64,000 nucleotides of DNA from Ulvibacter antarcticus (GTDB lineage: Bacteria > Bacteroidota > Bacteroidia > Flavobacteriales > Flavobacteriaceae). Of this stretch, positions 36,181-45,258 are shown one piece after another. The notes beneath the pieces were generated by a model. That model was not told the DNA's origin. It saw only the letters and a program-made list of their open reading frames with translations, and made no database searches. The translations under genes were made by a program, and so were the position numbers. The DNA is taken from NCBI RefSeq assembly GCF_003688405.1, contig NZ_REFC01000014.1, forward strand, positions 124,001 through 188,000. Direction: 5' to 3'. Each line of letters opens with the position of its first letter. The first letter of the stretch is position 1.

Positions 36181-37530
36181 ATGAAAATTATTATTGCCGG
36201 AGCTGGTGAGGTAGGATTTCATCTTGCAAAGCTCCTTTCGTTTGAATCTCAGGATATCACTTTAATTGATACTAACAGGGAATCCCTTGCTCATGCAGAT
36301 TCACATTTGGACATACGGGTTGTTAGAGGTGATGCTACATCCATTTCGGTTTTAAAAGACTCGAAAGTTGATGGGACTGATCTTGTAGTAGCCGTTACCT
36401 CCAGCGAAACAACCAATATTACGGTTTGTGTTTTGGCAAAACAACTTGGTGCCAAAAGAACCGTTGCACGTATTTCAAATACTGAATTTATCGACAAAAA
36501 AGAGGAGGTAGGTTTTACTAAATTTGGAATCGATGAATTGATCTCTCCAGAATCGCTTGCCGCTGATGAAATAGAATTATTGTTGAGTCAGAGTGCTTTC
36601 AATGAATCCTATCAATTTGAAAATGGTGCCCTTACCATGATTGGCCTTGTGCTTTCTCGTACAGCTTCCTTTGTAGGACGTACGGTGAAAGAAGTAGGAA
36701 TCGCATTTCCAGAGGTAAATTGTGTTCCTATTGCTATTCAACGCTTTGGAACCCAATATACATTAATACCAAGGGGTGATACCCAATTTAAAGAAGGAGA
36801 TCAGGTGTATTTTGTGACGACACCAAATGGAGTAGATGAAATTTATAAGCTCACAGGTAAAGCTCATGAGGACATCCGAAATGTGATGATTCTTGGTGGA
36901 AGCAAAATTGGTTATAAAACGGCCAAAGATCTTTGCGGAGAAAAGTATAATGTGAAACTCATTGAGAGCAATAAAGAAAAAGCATTTGAATTAGCAGATG
37001 ATATCCCAAGCTGTTTAGTGATCAACGGAGATGGAAGAAATGTGGAGTTGCTGAAGGAAGAATCTATAAGTGATATGGATGCCTTTATCGCAGTTACGGG
37101 TAATAGCGAGACAAATATCATGTCCTGTCTGGTGGCTAAGTCAAAAGGGGTACGTAAGACTATAGCACTGGTAGAGAATATGGATTATTTTCAGTTATCG
37201 CATTCTATTGGAATTGATACTTTGATTAATAAAAAGTTACTTGCAGCGAATAATATTTTTAGATACGTTCGAAAAGGAGAGGTCGTTGCTATGACCAAGC
37301 TGAATAACATGAATGCCGAATTGCTTGAATTTATTGTGTCTCCATCTTCGAGAGTATGTAATAAGCTGGTAAAAGATCTCGACTTTCCAAGATCGGCTAT
37401 TATTGGAGGGGTAATTCGAAATAACGAAGGTTTAATCGCTTTAGGAGATTTCGTTATCCGAGCCGGAGATCGTATCGTTGTATGTTGTCTTCCACAATCT
37501 ATTAGTAAAGTCGAAAAACTTTTCGTCTAA
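36181..37530 (+). CDS. trkA: Trk potassium uptake regulatory subunit TrkA
   Basis: The 449-residue protein has two RCK units. Each has an NAD-binding N half (MKIIIAGAGEVGFHLAKLL at 1; VMILGGSKIGYKTAK near 238) and a TrkA-C half (GLVLSRTASFVGRTVKEVG; LLEFIVSPSSRVCNKLV). It is a cytosolic ring that gates TrkH in response to nucleotides. The tandem double-RCK form is the usual one for TrkA. Its stop overlaps the trkH start (TAATG). Confidence 0.96.
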   Translation: MKIIIAGAGEVGFHLAKLLSFESQDITLIDTNRESLAHADSHLDIRVVRGDATSISVLKDSKVDGTDLVVAVTSSETTNITVCVLAKQLGAKRTVARISNTEFIDKKEEVGFTKFGIDELISPESLAADEIELLLSQSAFNESYQFENGALTMIGLVLSRTASFVGRTVKEVGIAFPEVNCVPIAIQRFGTQYTLIPRGDTQFKEGDQVYFVTTPNGVDEIYKLTGKAHEDIRNVMILGGSKIGYKTAKDLCGEKYNVKLIESNKEKAFELADDIPSCLVINGDGRNVELLKEESISDMDAFIAVTGNSETNIMSCLVAKSKGVRKTIALVENMDYFQLSHSIGIDTLINKKLLAANNIFRYVRKGEVVAMTKLNNMNAELLEFIVSPSSRVCNKLVKDLDFPRSAIIGGVIRNNEGLIALGDFVIRAGDRIVVCCLPQSISKVEKLFV

Positions 37531-39035
37531 TGCGAGCCCTGTCCAAGCTTAATATAAAAATCATTTTTCATTTAATGGGGCTGCTACTGGTAGTGAATGG
37601 TGGTTTTATTCTCATCGCTGCATTAGTCAGTTATTTGTATGCAGATGGTGTTGTCATGGAAATGTTTCTAGCAGGAATTGTTGGATCTATGATAGGAGGA
37701 GTAATCATGTTTCTTACTAAAAATCACAGAAAGGAAATTGAGAAACGAGAAGGATATATGATCGTAACCTTTGGCTGGATATTTATGTCATTGGTGGGTA
37801 CACTTCCATATATTTTTACAGGAGCTATCCCTAGTTTTACAAATGCATTTTTTGAAACTATGAGTGGATATACCACGACCGGGGCAAGTATTTTAAGTGA
37901 CATTGAAAGTATTCCAAAAGGAGTTTTATTTTGGAGAAGTATCACACATTGGATAGGAGGAATGGGAATTATAGTACTCGCTATCGCCATTTTGCCATTA
38001 TTAGGAATAGGAGGGATGCAATTATTTGCTGCTGAAGCACCTGGACCGGGAGGAGATAAATTACACCCTAGAATTACCGACACTGCAAAGCGATTATGGT
38101 TAATTTATGTAGGGTATACAATAGCCGAAACGATCTTATTAAAGATCGCCGGAATGAGCTTTTTTGATGCGATCAATCACTCTCTAAGTACATTGAGTAC
38201 GGGTGGTTTTTCTACCAAGAATGCTAGTATGGCTTATTGGAATGACCAGCCTATTATCCAATATATTGTGATTGTTTTTATGTTCCTTGCCGGGACTAAT
38301 TTTGTATTGAGTTATTTTGCTTTCAAGGGCAAATTCAGTAAGATATTTAACGATGAAGAGTTTAAAGCGTATTCGTTTTTCATCTTTCTTTTCACAGCGA
38401 TAGCGGCCTTGCTTATTTATTTCAGGGCCGATGTTTCCATTTCATCAATAGCACATCCAATGGTATGGGGAGAGTTTGAAAGTGCTTTTCGCCATGGATT
38501 GTTTCAAGTGTTAGCAATTGTTACAACCACTGGTTTTGTGTCGGCAGATTATACATTATGGACCCCATTTTTAACTATTTTCTTTTTTGGTTTAATGTTT
38601 TTGGGAGGTTCAGCAGGTTCTACATCAGGTGGAATTAAAGTGATGCGGCATTTAATAATGATTCGAAACGGGCTACTTGAATTTAAACGAACTTTGCATC
38701 CACATGCTATATTACCGGCACGCTATAACAAAAAAGCTGTTCCACAACCTATTGTTTTTAATATCCTGGGATTCTTTATACTGTATATGCTCTCATTTAT
38801 CATTGGAACGTTAGTGTTTTCGTGGCTCGGACTTGATTTCGAAACTGCATTAGGAGGAGCCGCATCAACGCTTGGAAACGTGGGACCAGCACTTGGTGAT
38901 CTGGGACCTGTTGAGAATTACGGTAATCTTCCGGCGGCTGCCAAATGGTGGGCGTCATTCTTAATGCTAATTGGTCGTTTGGAACTTTTTACTGTATTGA
39001 TTCTTTTTACTCCATTTTTCTGGAGGAACAGATAG
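37530..39035 (+). CDS. trkH: Trk potassium uptake channel TrkH
   Basis: The 501-residue inner membrane protein has four pore-loop repeats with filter-type sequences: MSGYTTTGAS, LSTLSTGGFSTKNAS, VTTTGFVSADY and ASTLGNVGPALGDLGP. The loop FFGLMFLGGSAGSTSGGIKVMR in the third repeat is the intramembrane gate region. It takes up K+ under TrkA control. The ATG overlaps the trkA TAA by one base, so the two are coupled. Confidence 0.96.
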   Translation: MRALSKLNIKIIFHLMGLLLVVNGGFILIAALVSYLYADGVVMEMFLAGIVGSMIGGVIMFLTKNHRKEIEKREGYMIVTFGWIFMSLVGTLPYIFTGAIPSFTNAFFETMSGYTTTGASILSDIESIPKGVLFWRSITHWIGGMGIIVLAIAILPLLGIGGMQLFAAEAPGPGGDKLHPRITDTAKRLWLIYVGYTIAETILLKIAGMSFFDAINHSLSTLSTGGFSTKNASMAYWNDQPIIQYIVIVFMFLAGTNFVLSYFAFKGKFSKIFNDEEFKAYSFFIFLFTAIAALLIYFRADVSISSIAHPMVWGEFESAFRHGLFQVLAIVTTTGFVSADYTLWTPFLTIFFFGLMFLGGSAGSTSGGIKVMRHLIMIRNGLLEFKRTLHPHAILPARYNKKAVPQPIVFNILGFFILYMLSFIIGTLVFSWLGLDFETALGGAASTLGNVGPALGDLGPVENYGNLPAAAKWWASFLMLIGRLELFTVLILFTPFFWRNR

Positions 39036-39069
39036 AAAAACTAAGCTTGGCATTAGATCGCCAAATACA

Positions 39070-40233
39070 TTAGCTCTTAATTTTTACTTTTCCTGCTAGC
39101 TCCTTTGCTTTTTTTGTCACTTCGGAAATGTCTCCATCTAGAACGTCATATGTAACTACAACTCCCATTCTTCGGAAGGGTCGCGTACTCGGCTTACCGA
39201 AAATTCTGAAATCTGTTTTGGTGGCTTCAGCAAGAAATTCTAATCCTTCGTAACTTGGATTTGCACCAGTTTCCGAAGCTAAAATAACAGCACTGGCACC
39301 TATTCGTTCTAAGGTGATTTCAGGAATAGGCAATCCGATAATTGCTCTCAAATGCAATTCAAATTCGTTAAAATTCTGAGTGTTAGCCAAAGTAACCATT
39401 CCGGTGTCGTGAGGTCTGGGAGACAATTCAGAAAAATATACTCCATCGTCTGCTATAAAAAACTCTACACCCCAAATCCCTGCACCTGTAAGCGATGAGG
39501 TCACTTTATCTGCCATTTGGCGAGCAGTTTTTAGATGCTCTTCTAACATGGCAGTGGGTTGCCAACTTTCCTGATAATCGCCTCGTTCCTGGCGATGACC
39601 AATAGGTGGGCAAAACAAGGTTTTACCATTACGCTGAGTAACTGTAAGTAAGGTAATTTCATAATTGAAGTCCACGAAGGCTTCTACTATCACTTCTGCA
39701 ACATCACCACGGGACCCATCTTGAGAGTAGCTCCATGCCTTTTCGATATCTGCTTCGGTTTTAATGGTACTCTGTCCTTTCCCACTAGAGGACATGAGTG
39801 GTTTTACAACACAGGGCATGCCTATTTCCGAAACTGATTTTCTAAGGCTCTCGGCTGAGGTTGCGTATGCGTATTTTGGTGTTTTGAGACCTAATTCTTT
39901 GGAAGCCAGATCTCTTATCGCCTTCCTGTTCATCGTGAAATTAGCAGCTCTTGCTGAAGGAATCACTGTATAGCCTTGCTTTTCGTACTCGTAAAAACGT
40001 TCTGTACGAATGGCTTCGATTTCAGGAACAATATAGTCAGGCTGATGTTTGGCTACAAGTGCATCCAAAGCATCGCCGTCCAGCATGTTGATTATTTCAG
40101 ATTCGTGAGCAACAGACATGGCAGGCGCATTTTCGTAGCTGTCGACTGCTATAACGGTTTGTCCCAAACGTTGTGCTGCAATGACAAATTCTTTTCCAAG
40201 TTCACCGCTTCCTAAAAGTAGAATTTTTGCCAT
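39070..40233 (-). CDS. purT: Formate-dependent GAR transformylase PurT
   Basis: The 387-residue ATP-grasp enzyme has [21 protein letters not shown] at the N terminus, [36 protein letters not shown] for ATP binding, and [27 protein letters not shown] with metal ligands. It formylates GAR in purine synthesis using formate and ATP. It is last in a three-gene operon, 10 bases after the aminotransferase. Confidence 0.96.
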   Translation of the reverse strand: MAKILLLGSGELGKEFVIAAQRLGQTVIAVDSYENAPAMSVAHESEIINMLDGDALDALVAKHQPDYIVPEIEAIRTERFYEYEKQGYTVIPSARAANFTMNRKAIRDLASKELGLKTPKYAYATSAESLRKSVSEIGMPCVVKPLMSSSGKGQSTIKTEADIEKAWSYSQDGSRGDVAEVIVEAFVDFNYEITLLTVTQRNGKTLFCPPIGHRQERGDYQESWQPTAMLEEHLKTARQMADKVTSSLTGAGIWGVEFFIADDGVYFSELSPRPHDTGMVTLANTQNFNEFELHLRAIIGLPIPEITLERIGASAVILASETGANPSYEGLEFLAEATKTDFRIFGKPSTRPFRRMGVVVTYDVLDGDISEVTKKAKELAGKVKIKS

Positions 40234-40243
40234 GTGCTTCCGT

Positions 40244-41434
40244 CTAGCTTGTAAGGGCTTCCTTGATACGTTTTAGAGCTTCTTTAATGTTCGCTTCGGA
40301 AGCTGCATACGAAATACGAATGCAATTTGGATCACCGAAGGCTTCACCGGTAACGGTAGCAACATTCGCCTTTTCCAATAGAAATAAAGAAAAATCGGAA
40401 GCATTTGCTATTTTCATTCCTTTAAGGGTCTTTCCGAAGTAAGAAGAGATATCTGGAAAAACATAAAAAGCACCTTCAGGTTCATTAGTCTTTATTCCGG
40501 GAATTTCTGACAATAAATTCAGGATTAATGTACGTCGTTCCTTAAAAGCATCGACCATAAACTGAATTTTCGACGGCGGATTTTCGAGTGCCGTAATCGT
40601 AGCACGCTGTGCAATACAGTTAGCTCCGCTGGTAATCTGTCCTTGCATCTTGTTACATGCACGTGCAATCCAATCGGGGCCTCCAATATATCCTATTCGC
40701 CATCCGGTCATAGAATAGGCTTTAGACACACCATTTACCACAACTGTACGATCATACATATCATCGAATTCAGCAATAGAAGTATGCTTACCAACGAAAT
40801 TAATATGTTCATAGATTTCATCACTAATTACAATAATATCAGGATATTTTACGAGAACATCTGCTAAGGCCCTAAGCTCTTCCTTACTATAAACCGAACC
40901 ACTCGGATTACAAGGTGAACTGTAGATCATCATTTTCGTTTTTGGAGTAATCGCAGCTTCTAGATCGGCTGCAGTTATTTTAAAATCATTTTCAATAGAC
41001 GATTTTATTTCAACAGGAACTCCTCCTGCTAATTTACTAATATCACCGTAGCTTACCCAGTAAGGAGCTGGTAATAATACTTCGTCACCTTCATTAAGCA
41101 ACACCATCGCAAGATTAGCTAAAGATTGTTTAGCACCTGTAGATACGACGATTTGTGAAGGAGAATATGTAAGATTATTATCCCTTTTAAATTTTGTTAT
41201 GATTGCCTGCTTCAGTTCGCCGTAACCATCGACGGGTGTATACGCATGATAGTTGTCTTCGACCGCTTGAATTGCGGCTTGTTTTACAAACTCCGGAATA
41301 GTGAAATCGGGTTCACCTAGACTAAGTCCAATGATATCTATTCCTTGTTCTTTTAATTCTCTGGTCTTGGCTGCCATTGCAAGTGTGGCAGAAGTCGCCA
41401 TTTCATTGACTCTGTTGGAAAGTTTAGAATTCAT
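40244..41434 (-). CDS. aspC: Class I PLP aminotransferase, aspartate aminotransferase type
   Basis: The 396-residue fold type I enzyme carries [61 protein letters not shown] and the PLP lysine in [20 protein letters not shown]. This is the 1-alpha/1-gamma AspAT pattern seen in Gram-positive and Bacteroidota enzymes; exact amino acid preference cannot be fixed by eye. It lies 5 bases after the desaturase gene and 10 before purT. Confidence 0.92.
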   Translation of the reverse strand: MNSKLSNRVNEMATSATLAMAAKTRELKEQGIDIIGLSLGEPDFTIPEFVKQAAIQAVEDNYHAYTPVDGYGELKQAIITKFKRDNNLTYSPSQIVVSTGAKQSLANLAMVLLNEGDEVLLPAPYWVSYGDISKLAGGVPVEIKSSIENDFKITAADLEAAITPKTKMMIYSSPCNPSGSVYSKEELRALADVLVKYPDIIVISDEIYEHINFVGKHTSIAEFDDMYDRTVVVNGVSKAYSMTGWRIGYIGGPDWIARACNKMQGQITSGANCIAQRATITALENPPSKIQFMVDAFKERRTLILNLLSEIPGIKTNEPEGAFYVFPDISSYFGKTLKGMKIANASDFSLFLLEKANVATVTGEAFGDPNCIRISYAASEANIKEALKRIKEALTS

Positions 41435-41439
41435 AGGTT

Positions 41440-42543
41440 TTACGCTGGTAATGAGGCGGGATTTAATCCCATTTCTCGCAAGTGTTTAAAATGTGCTATA
41501 AGAGCTTTTCTTGTGGTCTTGAATTCATGATACGGTAAATTAAATTCCGCGGCCGTTTCTTTTACGATTTTTGAAATTTTTGTATAATGAACGTGGCTAA
41601 TATGTGGGAATATATGATGCTCTACCTGGTGATTTAAACCTCCTGTAAACCAATTCATGATTCTATTCTTGGTTGAAAAGTTAACAGTAGTGTATAGTTG
41701 ATGAATGGCCCATGTATTTTTCATGGTTCCTGAAGGATCCGGTAATAACATGTCTGCTTCTTCCACAACATGTGCCAATTGAAAAACAACACTTAATATC
41801 ATTCCTGCCACATAGTGCATAATGAAGAATCCAAGTAAAATTTTCCACCAAACAATATTAAAAAACAACAATGGTACAACGATCCAAATTGAGAAATAGA
41901 TGATCTTGGTTATAATTAAGATACTCCATTGCGTAGATGGCTTAGGGAATTTTCCAAAAGACAATTTACGCTTTAAATAGCGATATGTTTGTTGAAAATC
42001 GGTAGTAAGTGCCCAATTGAAAGTTAGAAGTCCATAAAGAAAAACACCGTAATAATGTTGAAATTTATGAAAACGATACCATTTAGCGTGTTTTGAGAAT
42101 CGAAGTACTCTTCCGGCCTCAAGATCTTCATCATGACCATGAATATTTGTATAAGTATGGTGCAGTACATTATGCTGTACTTTCCAGTTATAGGCATTAC
42201 CAGCCAAAATATATATACTGCTTCCCAATACTTTATTGATCCATTTTTTAGATGAATAAGCCCCGTGATTTGCATCGTGCATTACATTCATTCCAATTCC
42301 GGCCATACCAATACCCATCGCGATTGTTGAAAGTATTTGTGCCCATCCCGGAAGATCCAAGGTTAATAATAGGAAATATGGGGTAAGATAGATCGAAAAC
42401 ATGATCACCGTTTTTAGGTGCAGTTTCCAATTGCCGCTTCTGGAAATATCATTCTCCTTAAAGTATGTATTAACGCGTTTATTTAGCGTTCTAAAGAATT
42501 TGGCAGAATCTACCCTCGAAAAAGTAATTTGCTTTTTTATCAC
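41440..42543 (-). CDS. Membrane fatty acid desaturase
   Basis: The protein has four to six hydrophobic helices and the three histidine boxes of acyl-CoA/acyl-lipid front-end type desaturases: HDANHGAYS, HNVLHHTYTN and HQVEHHIFPHISH. It inserts a double bond using a di-iron centre. GTG 42543 (367 residues) is preferred over TTG 42582, because a perfect -7 promoter box covers 42580-42587 and a TTG start would lie inside it. It is first in an operon with the aminotransferase and purT; no functional link among the three is evident. Confidence 0.9.
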   Translation of the reverse strand: MIKKQITFSRVDSAKFFRTLNKRVNTYFKENDISRSGNWKLHLKTVIMFSIYLTPYFLLLTLDLPGWAQILSTIAMGIGMAGIGMNVMHDANHGAYSSKKWINKVLGSSIYILAGNAYNWKVQHNVLHHTYTNIHGHDEDLEAGRVLRFSKHAKWYRFHKFQHYYGVFLYGLLTFNWALTTDFQQTYRYLKRKLSFGKFPKPSTQWSILIITKIIYFSIWIVVPLLFFNIVWWKILLGFFIMHYVAGMILSVVFQLAHVVEEADMLLPDPSGTMKNTWAIHQLYTTVNFSTKNRIMNWFTGGLNHQVEHHIFPHISHVHYTKISKIVKETAAEFNLPYHEFKTTRKALIAHFKHLREMGLNPASLPA

Positions 42544-42579
42544 TGTAGTGGTTTTATGAGGAAATTTCCTCTCAAAATG

Positions 42580-42587
42580 CAAAAATA
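42580..42587 (-). promoter_or_regulatory. -7 promoter element for desaturase operon
   Basis: TATTTTTG on the minus strand, an exact TAnnTTTG match 36 bases before GTG 42543. It decides against the upstream TTG as start codon. Confidence 0.6.
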
Positions 42588-42641
42588 CGGATCTAATATC
42601 TAAATCAGTTAATTGATATCATAAATTTACATAAGTTAACT

Positions 42642-42649
42642 TACTTTTG
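42642..42649 (+). promoter_or_regulatory. -7 promoter element for rsmG
   Basis: TACTTTTG, an exact TAnnTTTG match 16 bases before the rsmG ATG. Confidence 0.6.
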
Positions 42650-42665
42650 TGACTGAAAATTAACT

Positions 42666-43295
42666 ATGGAGCTACTTTTAAAATATTTCCCACATCTTTC
42701 TGAGAATCAGTTAGATCAGTTTGGAAGACTTTCTGAATTATACAAAGACTGGAATCTTAAGATCAACGTCGTTTCCCGAAAAGACATAGAAGAACTGTAT
42801 CTACGTCATGTATTGCACTCTCTTGGGATTGCTAAAGTTCAGGAATTTCTACCTGGCTCGAAGGTTTTGGATGTTGGGACCGGAGGTGGTTTCCCGGGAA
42901 TACCATTGGCTATATTATATCCTGAAACTAATTTTCATTTGGTCGATAGCATTGGGAAGAAAATAAAGGTTGTTGAAGAAGTATCCGGTGCCTTAGAACT
43001 TACCAATGTAAAAGTGACTAATGCAAGGGTAGAAACTGTAACAGATCAATACGATTTTATAGTGAGCAGAGCAGTAGCTCAAATGGAAACCTTTGTACAT
43101 TGGGTGAAAGGGAGGGTTGCTAAGCGTCAAAAGCATGAGCTTAAAAACGGAATCCTGTATTTAAAAGGAGGAGATTTAAAAGATGAATTAGCCAACTACC
43201 CAAAGGCAACTATTTATAAGCTTCAGGATTATTATAAAGAGGATTTTTTTGAAACTAAAAGTGTGGTTCATTTGCCTCTGAAGTACAAACCTTAA
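42666..43295 (+). CDS. rsmG: 16S rRNA (guanine-527 N7) methyltransferase
   Basis: The 209-residue GidB/RsmG protein has YKDWNLKINVVSRKD, LYLRHVLHSLGIAK, SAM motif VLDVGTGGGFPGIPLAI and FIVSRAVAQMETFVHWVKG. It methylates G527 of 16S rRNA; loss gives low-level streptomycin resistance in other bacteria. Length is normal. It has its own promoter element and a strong terminator downstream. Confidence 0.97.
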   Translation: MELLLKYFPHLSENQLDQFGRLSELYKDWNLKINVVSRKDIEELYLRHVLHSLGIAKVQEFLPGSKVLDVGTGGGFPGIPLAILYPETNFHLVDSIGKKIKVVEEVSGALELTNVKVTNARVETVTDQYDFIVSRAVAQMETFVHWVKGRVAKRQKHELKNGILYLKGGDLKDELANYPKATIYKLQDYYKEDFFETKSVVHLPLKYKP

Positions 43296-43310
43296 TTTTT
43301 TCAGAATAAA

Positions 43311-43345
43311 AAAACTCCCGCCAAAAATTATTGACGGGAGTTTTT
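43311..43345. terminator. Bidirectional terminator between rsmG and the T9SS cargo gene
   Basis: Stem AAAACTCCCG (43311-43320) with CGGGAGTTTT (43335-43344), an inner CAA/TTG pair extending it, and A/T runs on both sides. It is shared by two convergent genes. Confidence 0.92.
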
Positions 43346-43362
43346 ATTTGCTATTAAAAATC

Positions 43363-45051
43363 TTAGTTCTTTATGAATTTAGTTGTTTTAACAGCATTAC
43401 CATTGGTAATCTTTACAAAGTAGGTTCCGGCTGTAAGTTGAGAAACAGTTACCTGTTCGTTCAATGAAATATTGCTTTTCGTATATAAAACCTGACCAAG
43501 CATGTTGTATACTTCAATCGAAGAGTTTTCAGCATTTACGATATTCAATATAGTTGTTGCTGGATTTGGATAGATATTTACACCTTCCAACTCAGCAGTA
43601 TTGGTTCCTAAGAAACCATCGGTAGAGAAATTTTGAGAATCTCCAGAACCGTAAGTCCCGTCGGTATAAAAAACCTGTAGTGAATTGTCGTCTGTTAATT
43701 CAACAGAACCACCACCATCACCGTAAGAATCGATAATATTAAAAGTGTAGCAATCTGAAGCTAATTCGAAAGTTTCATTGATCGTTTGATTATTACCGTA
43801 AGGTCCTCCGTTATAAACAGTGGCTCCAGAATAATCTTTAACATTCCAACTCACTTCACTCCCATAACCGTCGGTGTGTAATTCCATATGTACTGTAGTA
43901 GTTGCATTTAATGCTCTAAAATCAGTAGCAATGACGTTGTTTGTATTGTTTTCGTCATCTGGTATGGTAACGCTCAATTCATTCTCTGCTTGTACCGGAT
44001 AATTAATCTCAGGAAGTTCAATTGTTACTTCATGATAGGTAGGAATACTTCCTGTCCACTCATAAGTGTGGACATCACCTCCGTTTACAGAATATTCTAT
44101 TGTCAATGCTGTAATTGTATCGGCTCCTAAATTTTCAACTGCAACTGTTGGCGCAACATCTGCAAAAGCAGAATTACAGTCATCAGAAATATCATCGATA
44201 TCGGTTAATGCAGCATCGTTAGCTATTGTAATACCGGTATATGTTGGTTTAGCACCATTTCCACTAGCAATTGCTTGATGAGTTTCAGTAATGAAAGCAA
44301 CAACTTCAAGGTCTGCTAAAACAACAGGAACTCCATTGTAATCTGCTGGAATAGTATAGGTAATAGTTTCGTCTACCAATGTTCCAGTAGTTGTAGTTAG
44401 GATATCCATTCCCCATTGACCGGTTAACATTTCAACCAATCTGTGTTGGTGATTGTATTCGTTACCTGAGTTACCTCCGGTTTGTGGTCCTAATGTATTA
44501 TTCTGAAGTAATGCGATATTTAAAAGGTTTGTTCCTTCCGGGCTATCTCCAGTATAGTATCCTTCCATATGTACAATTAGTTCACTAGTTTGAACATCGA
44601 TTGTTGCTTCAACACCAATGTTTACGTATGAAGCTTGGTTTTTGGTTTGATTAGATGCAGCAGCCCATCGGTTTCTACTCATCGCAGTAGTTCCAGCAGT
44701 TCCTTGCTCATAACCAGGGAAATTCATTCGGTTAACGGTTCCTCCAGGATATCCTACAAGTCCGGTTTGATTTACAATGGCCGTTCCATAAGGAGTTCTG
44801 AAATCAGGTTCACCACTTCCAGGGTTTGCATAACTACCAACATGAATATTGACAAGAAATACATTTTCAGGGTCTGCGTCTTTTATTGATTGTGCAATGG
44901 CATGACCATCTGGACAGAATACACAATGAATACCAGTGAATTCTTCAAGAACCACTTTTTTGTTTTCAGGAGTTGTAGAAACTATCGTCTGTCCAATAGA
45001 GGTAAACGCTAGTAAAACAAATGCTAAAAGTGAGGTTGATTTTGTAAACAT
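43363..45051 (-). CDS. Omp28-like thioredoxin-fold protein, T9SS cargo (copy 1)
   Basis: With ATG 45051 the protein is 562 residues. It has a signal peptide (cleaved near SIGQ), then an Omp28/thioredoxin-like domain with Cys43-Val-Phe-Cys46 in EEFTGIHCVFCPDGH, then beta domains with CARDB-like repeats (TIEYSVNGG; YSGATVYNGGPYGNN), and a type A C-terminal sorting domain (GVNIYPNPATTILNI; GTYFVKITNGNAVKTTKFI). It should be exported through the outer membrane and anchored or released. The neighbour at 45259 is a collinear paralogue of the same length. The extra upstream in-frame codons to 45114 overlap the promoter box. Confidence 0.92.
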   Translation of the reverse strand: MFTKSTSLLAFVLLAFTSIGQTIVSTTPENKKVVLEEFTGIHCVFCPDGHAIAQSIKDADPENVFLVNIHVGSYANPGSGEPDFRTPYGTAIVNQTGLVGYPGGTVNRMNFPGYEQGTAGTTAMSRNRWAAASNQTKNQASYVNIGVEATIDVQTSELIVHMEGYYTGDSPEGTNLLNIALLQNNTLGPQTGGNSGNEYNHQHRLVEMLTGQWGMDILTTTTGTLVDETITYTIPADYNGVPVVLADLEVVAFITETHQAIASGNGAKPTYTGITIANDAALTDIDDISDDCNSAFADVAPTVAVENLGADTITALTIEYSVNGGDVHTYEWTGSIPTYHEVTIELPEINYPVQAENELSVTIPDDENNTNNVIATDFRALNATTTVHMELHTDGYGSEVSWNVKDYSGATVYNGGPYGNNQTINETFELASDCYTFNIIDSYGDGGGSVELTDDNSLQVFYTDGTYGSGDSQNFSTDGFLGTNTAELEGVNIYPNPATTILNIVNAENSSIEVYNMLGQVLYTKSNISLNEQVTVSQLTAGTYFVKITNGNAVKTTKFIKN

Positions 45052-45111
45052 AGAGTTGTTTTTTAGGATTAATTGATTTGTTTTTATATCTGTAATCGGT
45101 TTGTTTAGAAG

Positions 45112-45119
45112 CAAATATA
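45112..45119 (-). promoter_or_regulatory. -7 promoter element for cargo copy 1
   Basis: TATATTTG on the minus strand, an exact match 60 bases before ATG 45051. The same octamer precedes copy 2. Confidence 0.6.
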
Positions 45120-45189
45120 GCTTTTTGTTCTGAATAAAAAAGTTTTTCTAAAACTTCTTGTATAGCCTACTATTCCTATAGATTTTAAA

Positions 45190-45233
45190 AAAAAACAGAC
45201 CCCAATAACAAGTAATAGTTGTTATTGGGGTCT
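45190..45233 (-). terminator. Terminator after cargo copy 2
   Basis: Perfect 15-base stem AGACCCCAATAACAA (45197-45211) and TTGTTATTGGGGTCT (45219-45233) with a 7-base loop. On the minus strand a T9-type run follows. It separates the two paralogues, so each has its own transcript. Confidence 0.95.
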
Positions 45234-45258
45234 TAATAAAATTGTTGTAACCTTCTAC

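Noticed and set aside
39047-39064. TTGGC/GCCAA stem between trkH and purT as a terminator
   Set aside because: Only five base pairs and no T-run on either strand; too weak to call.
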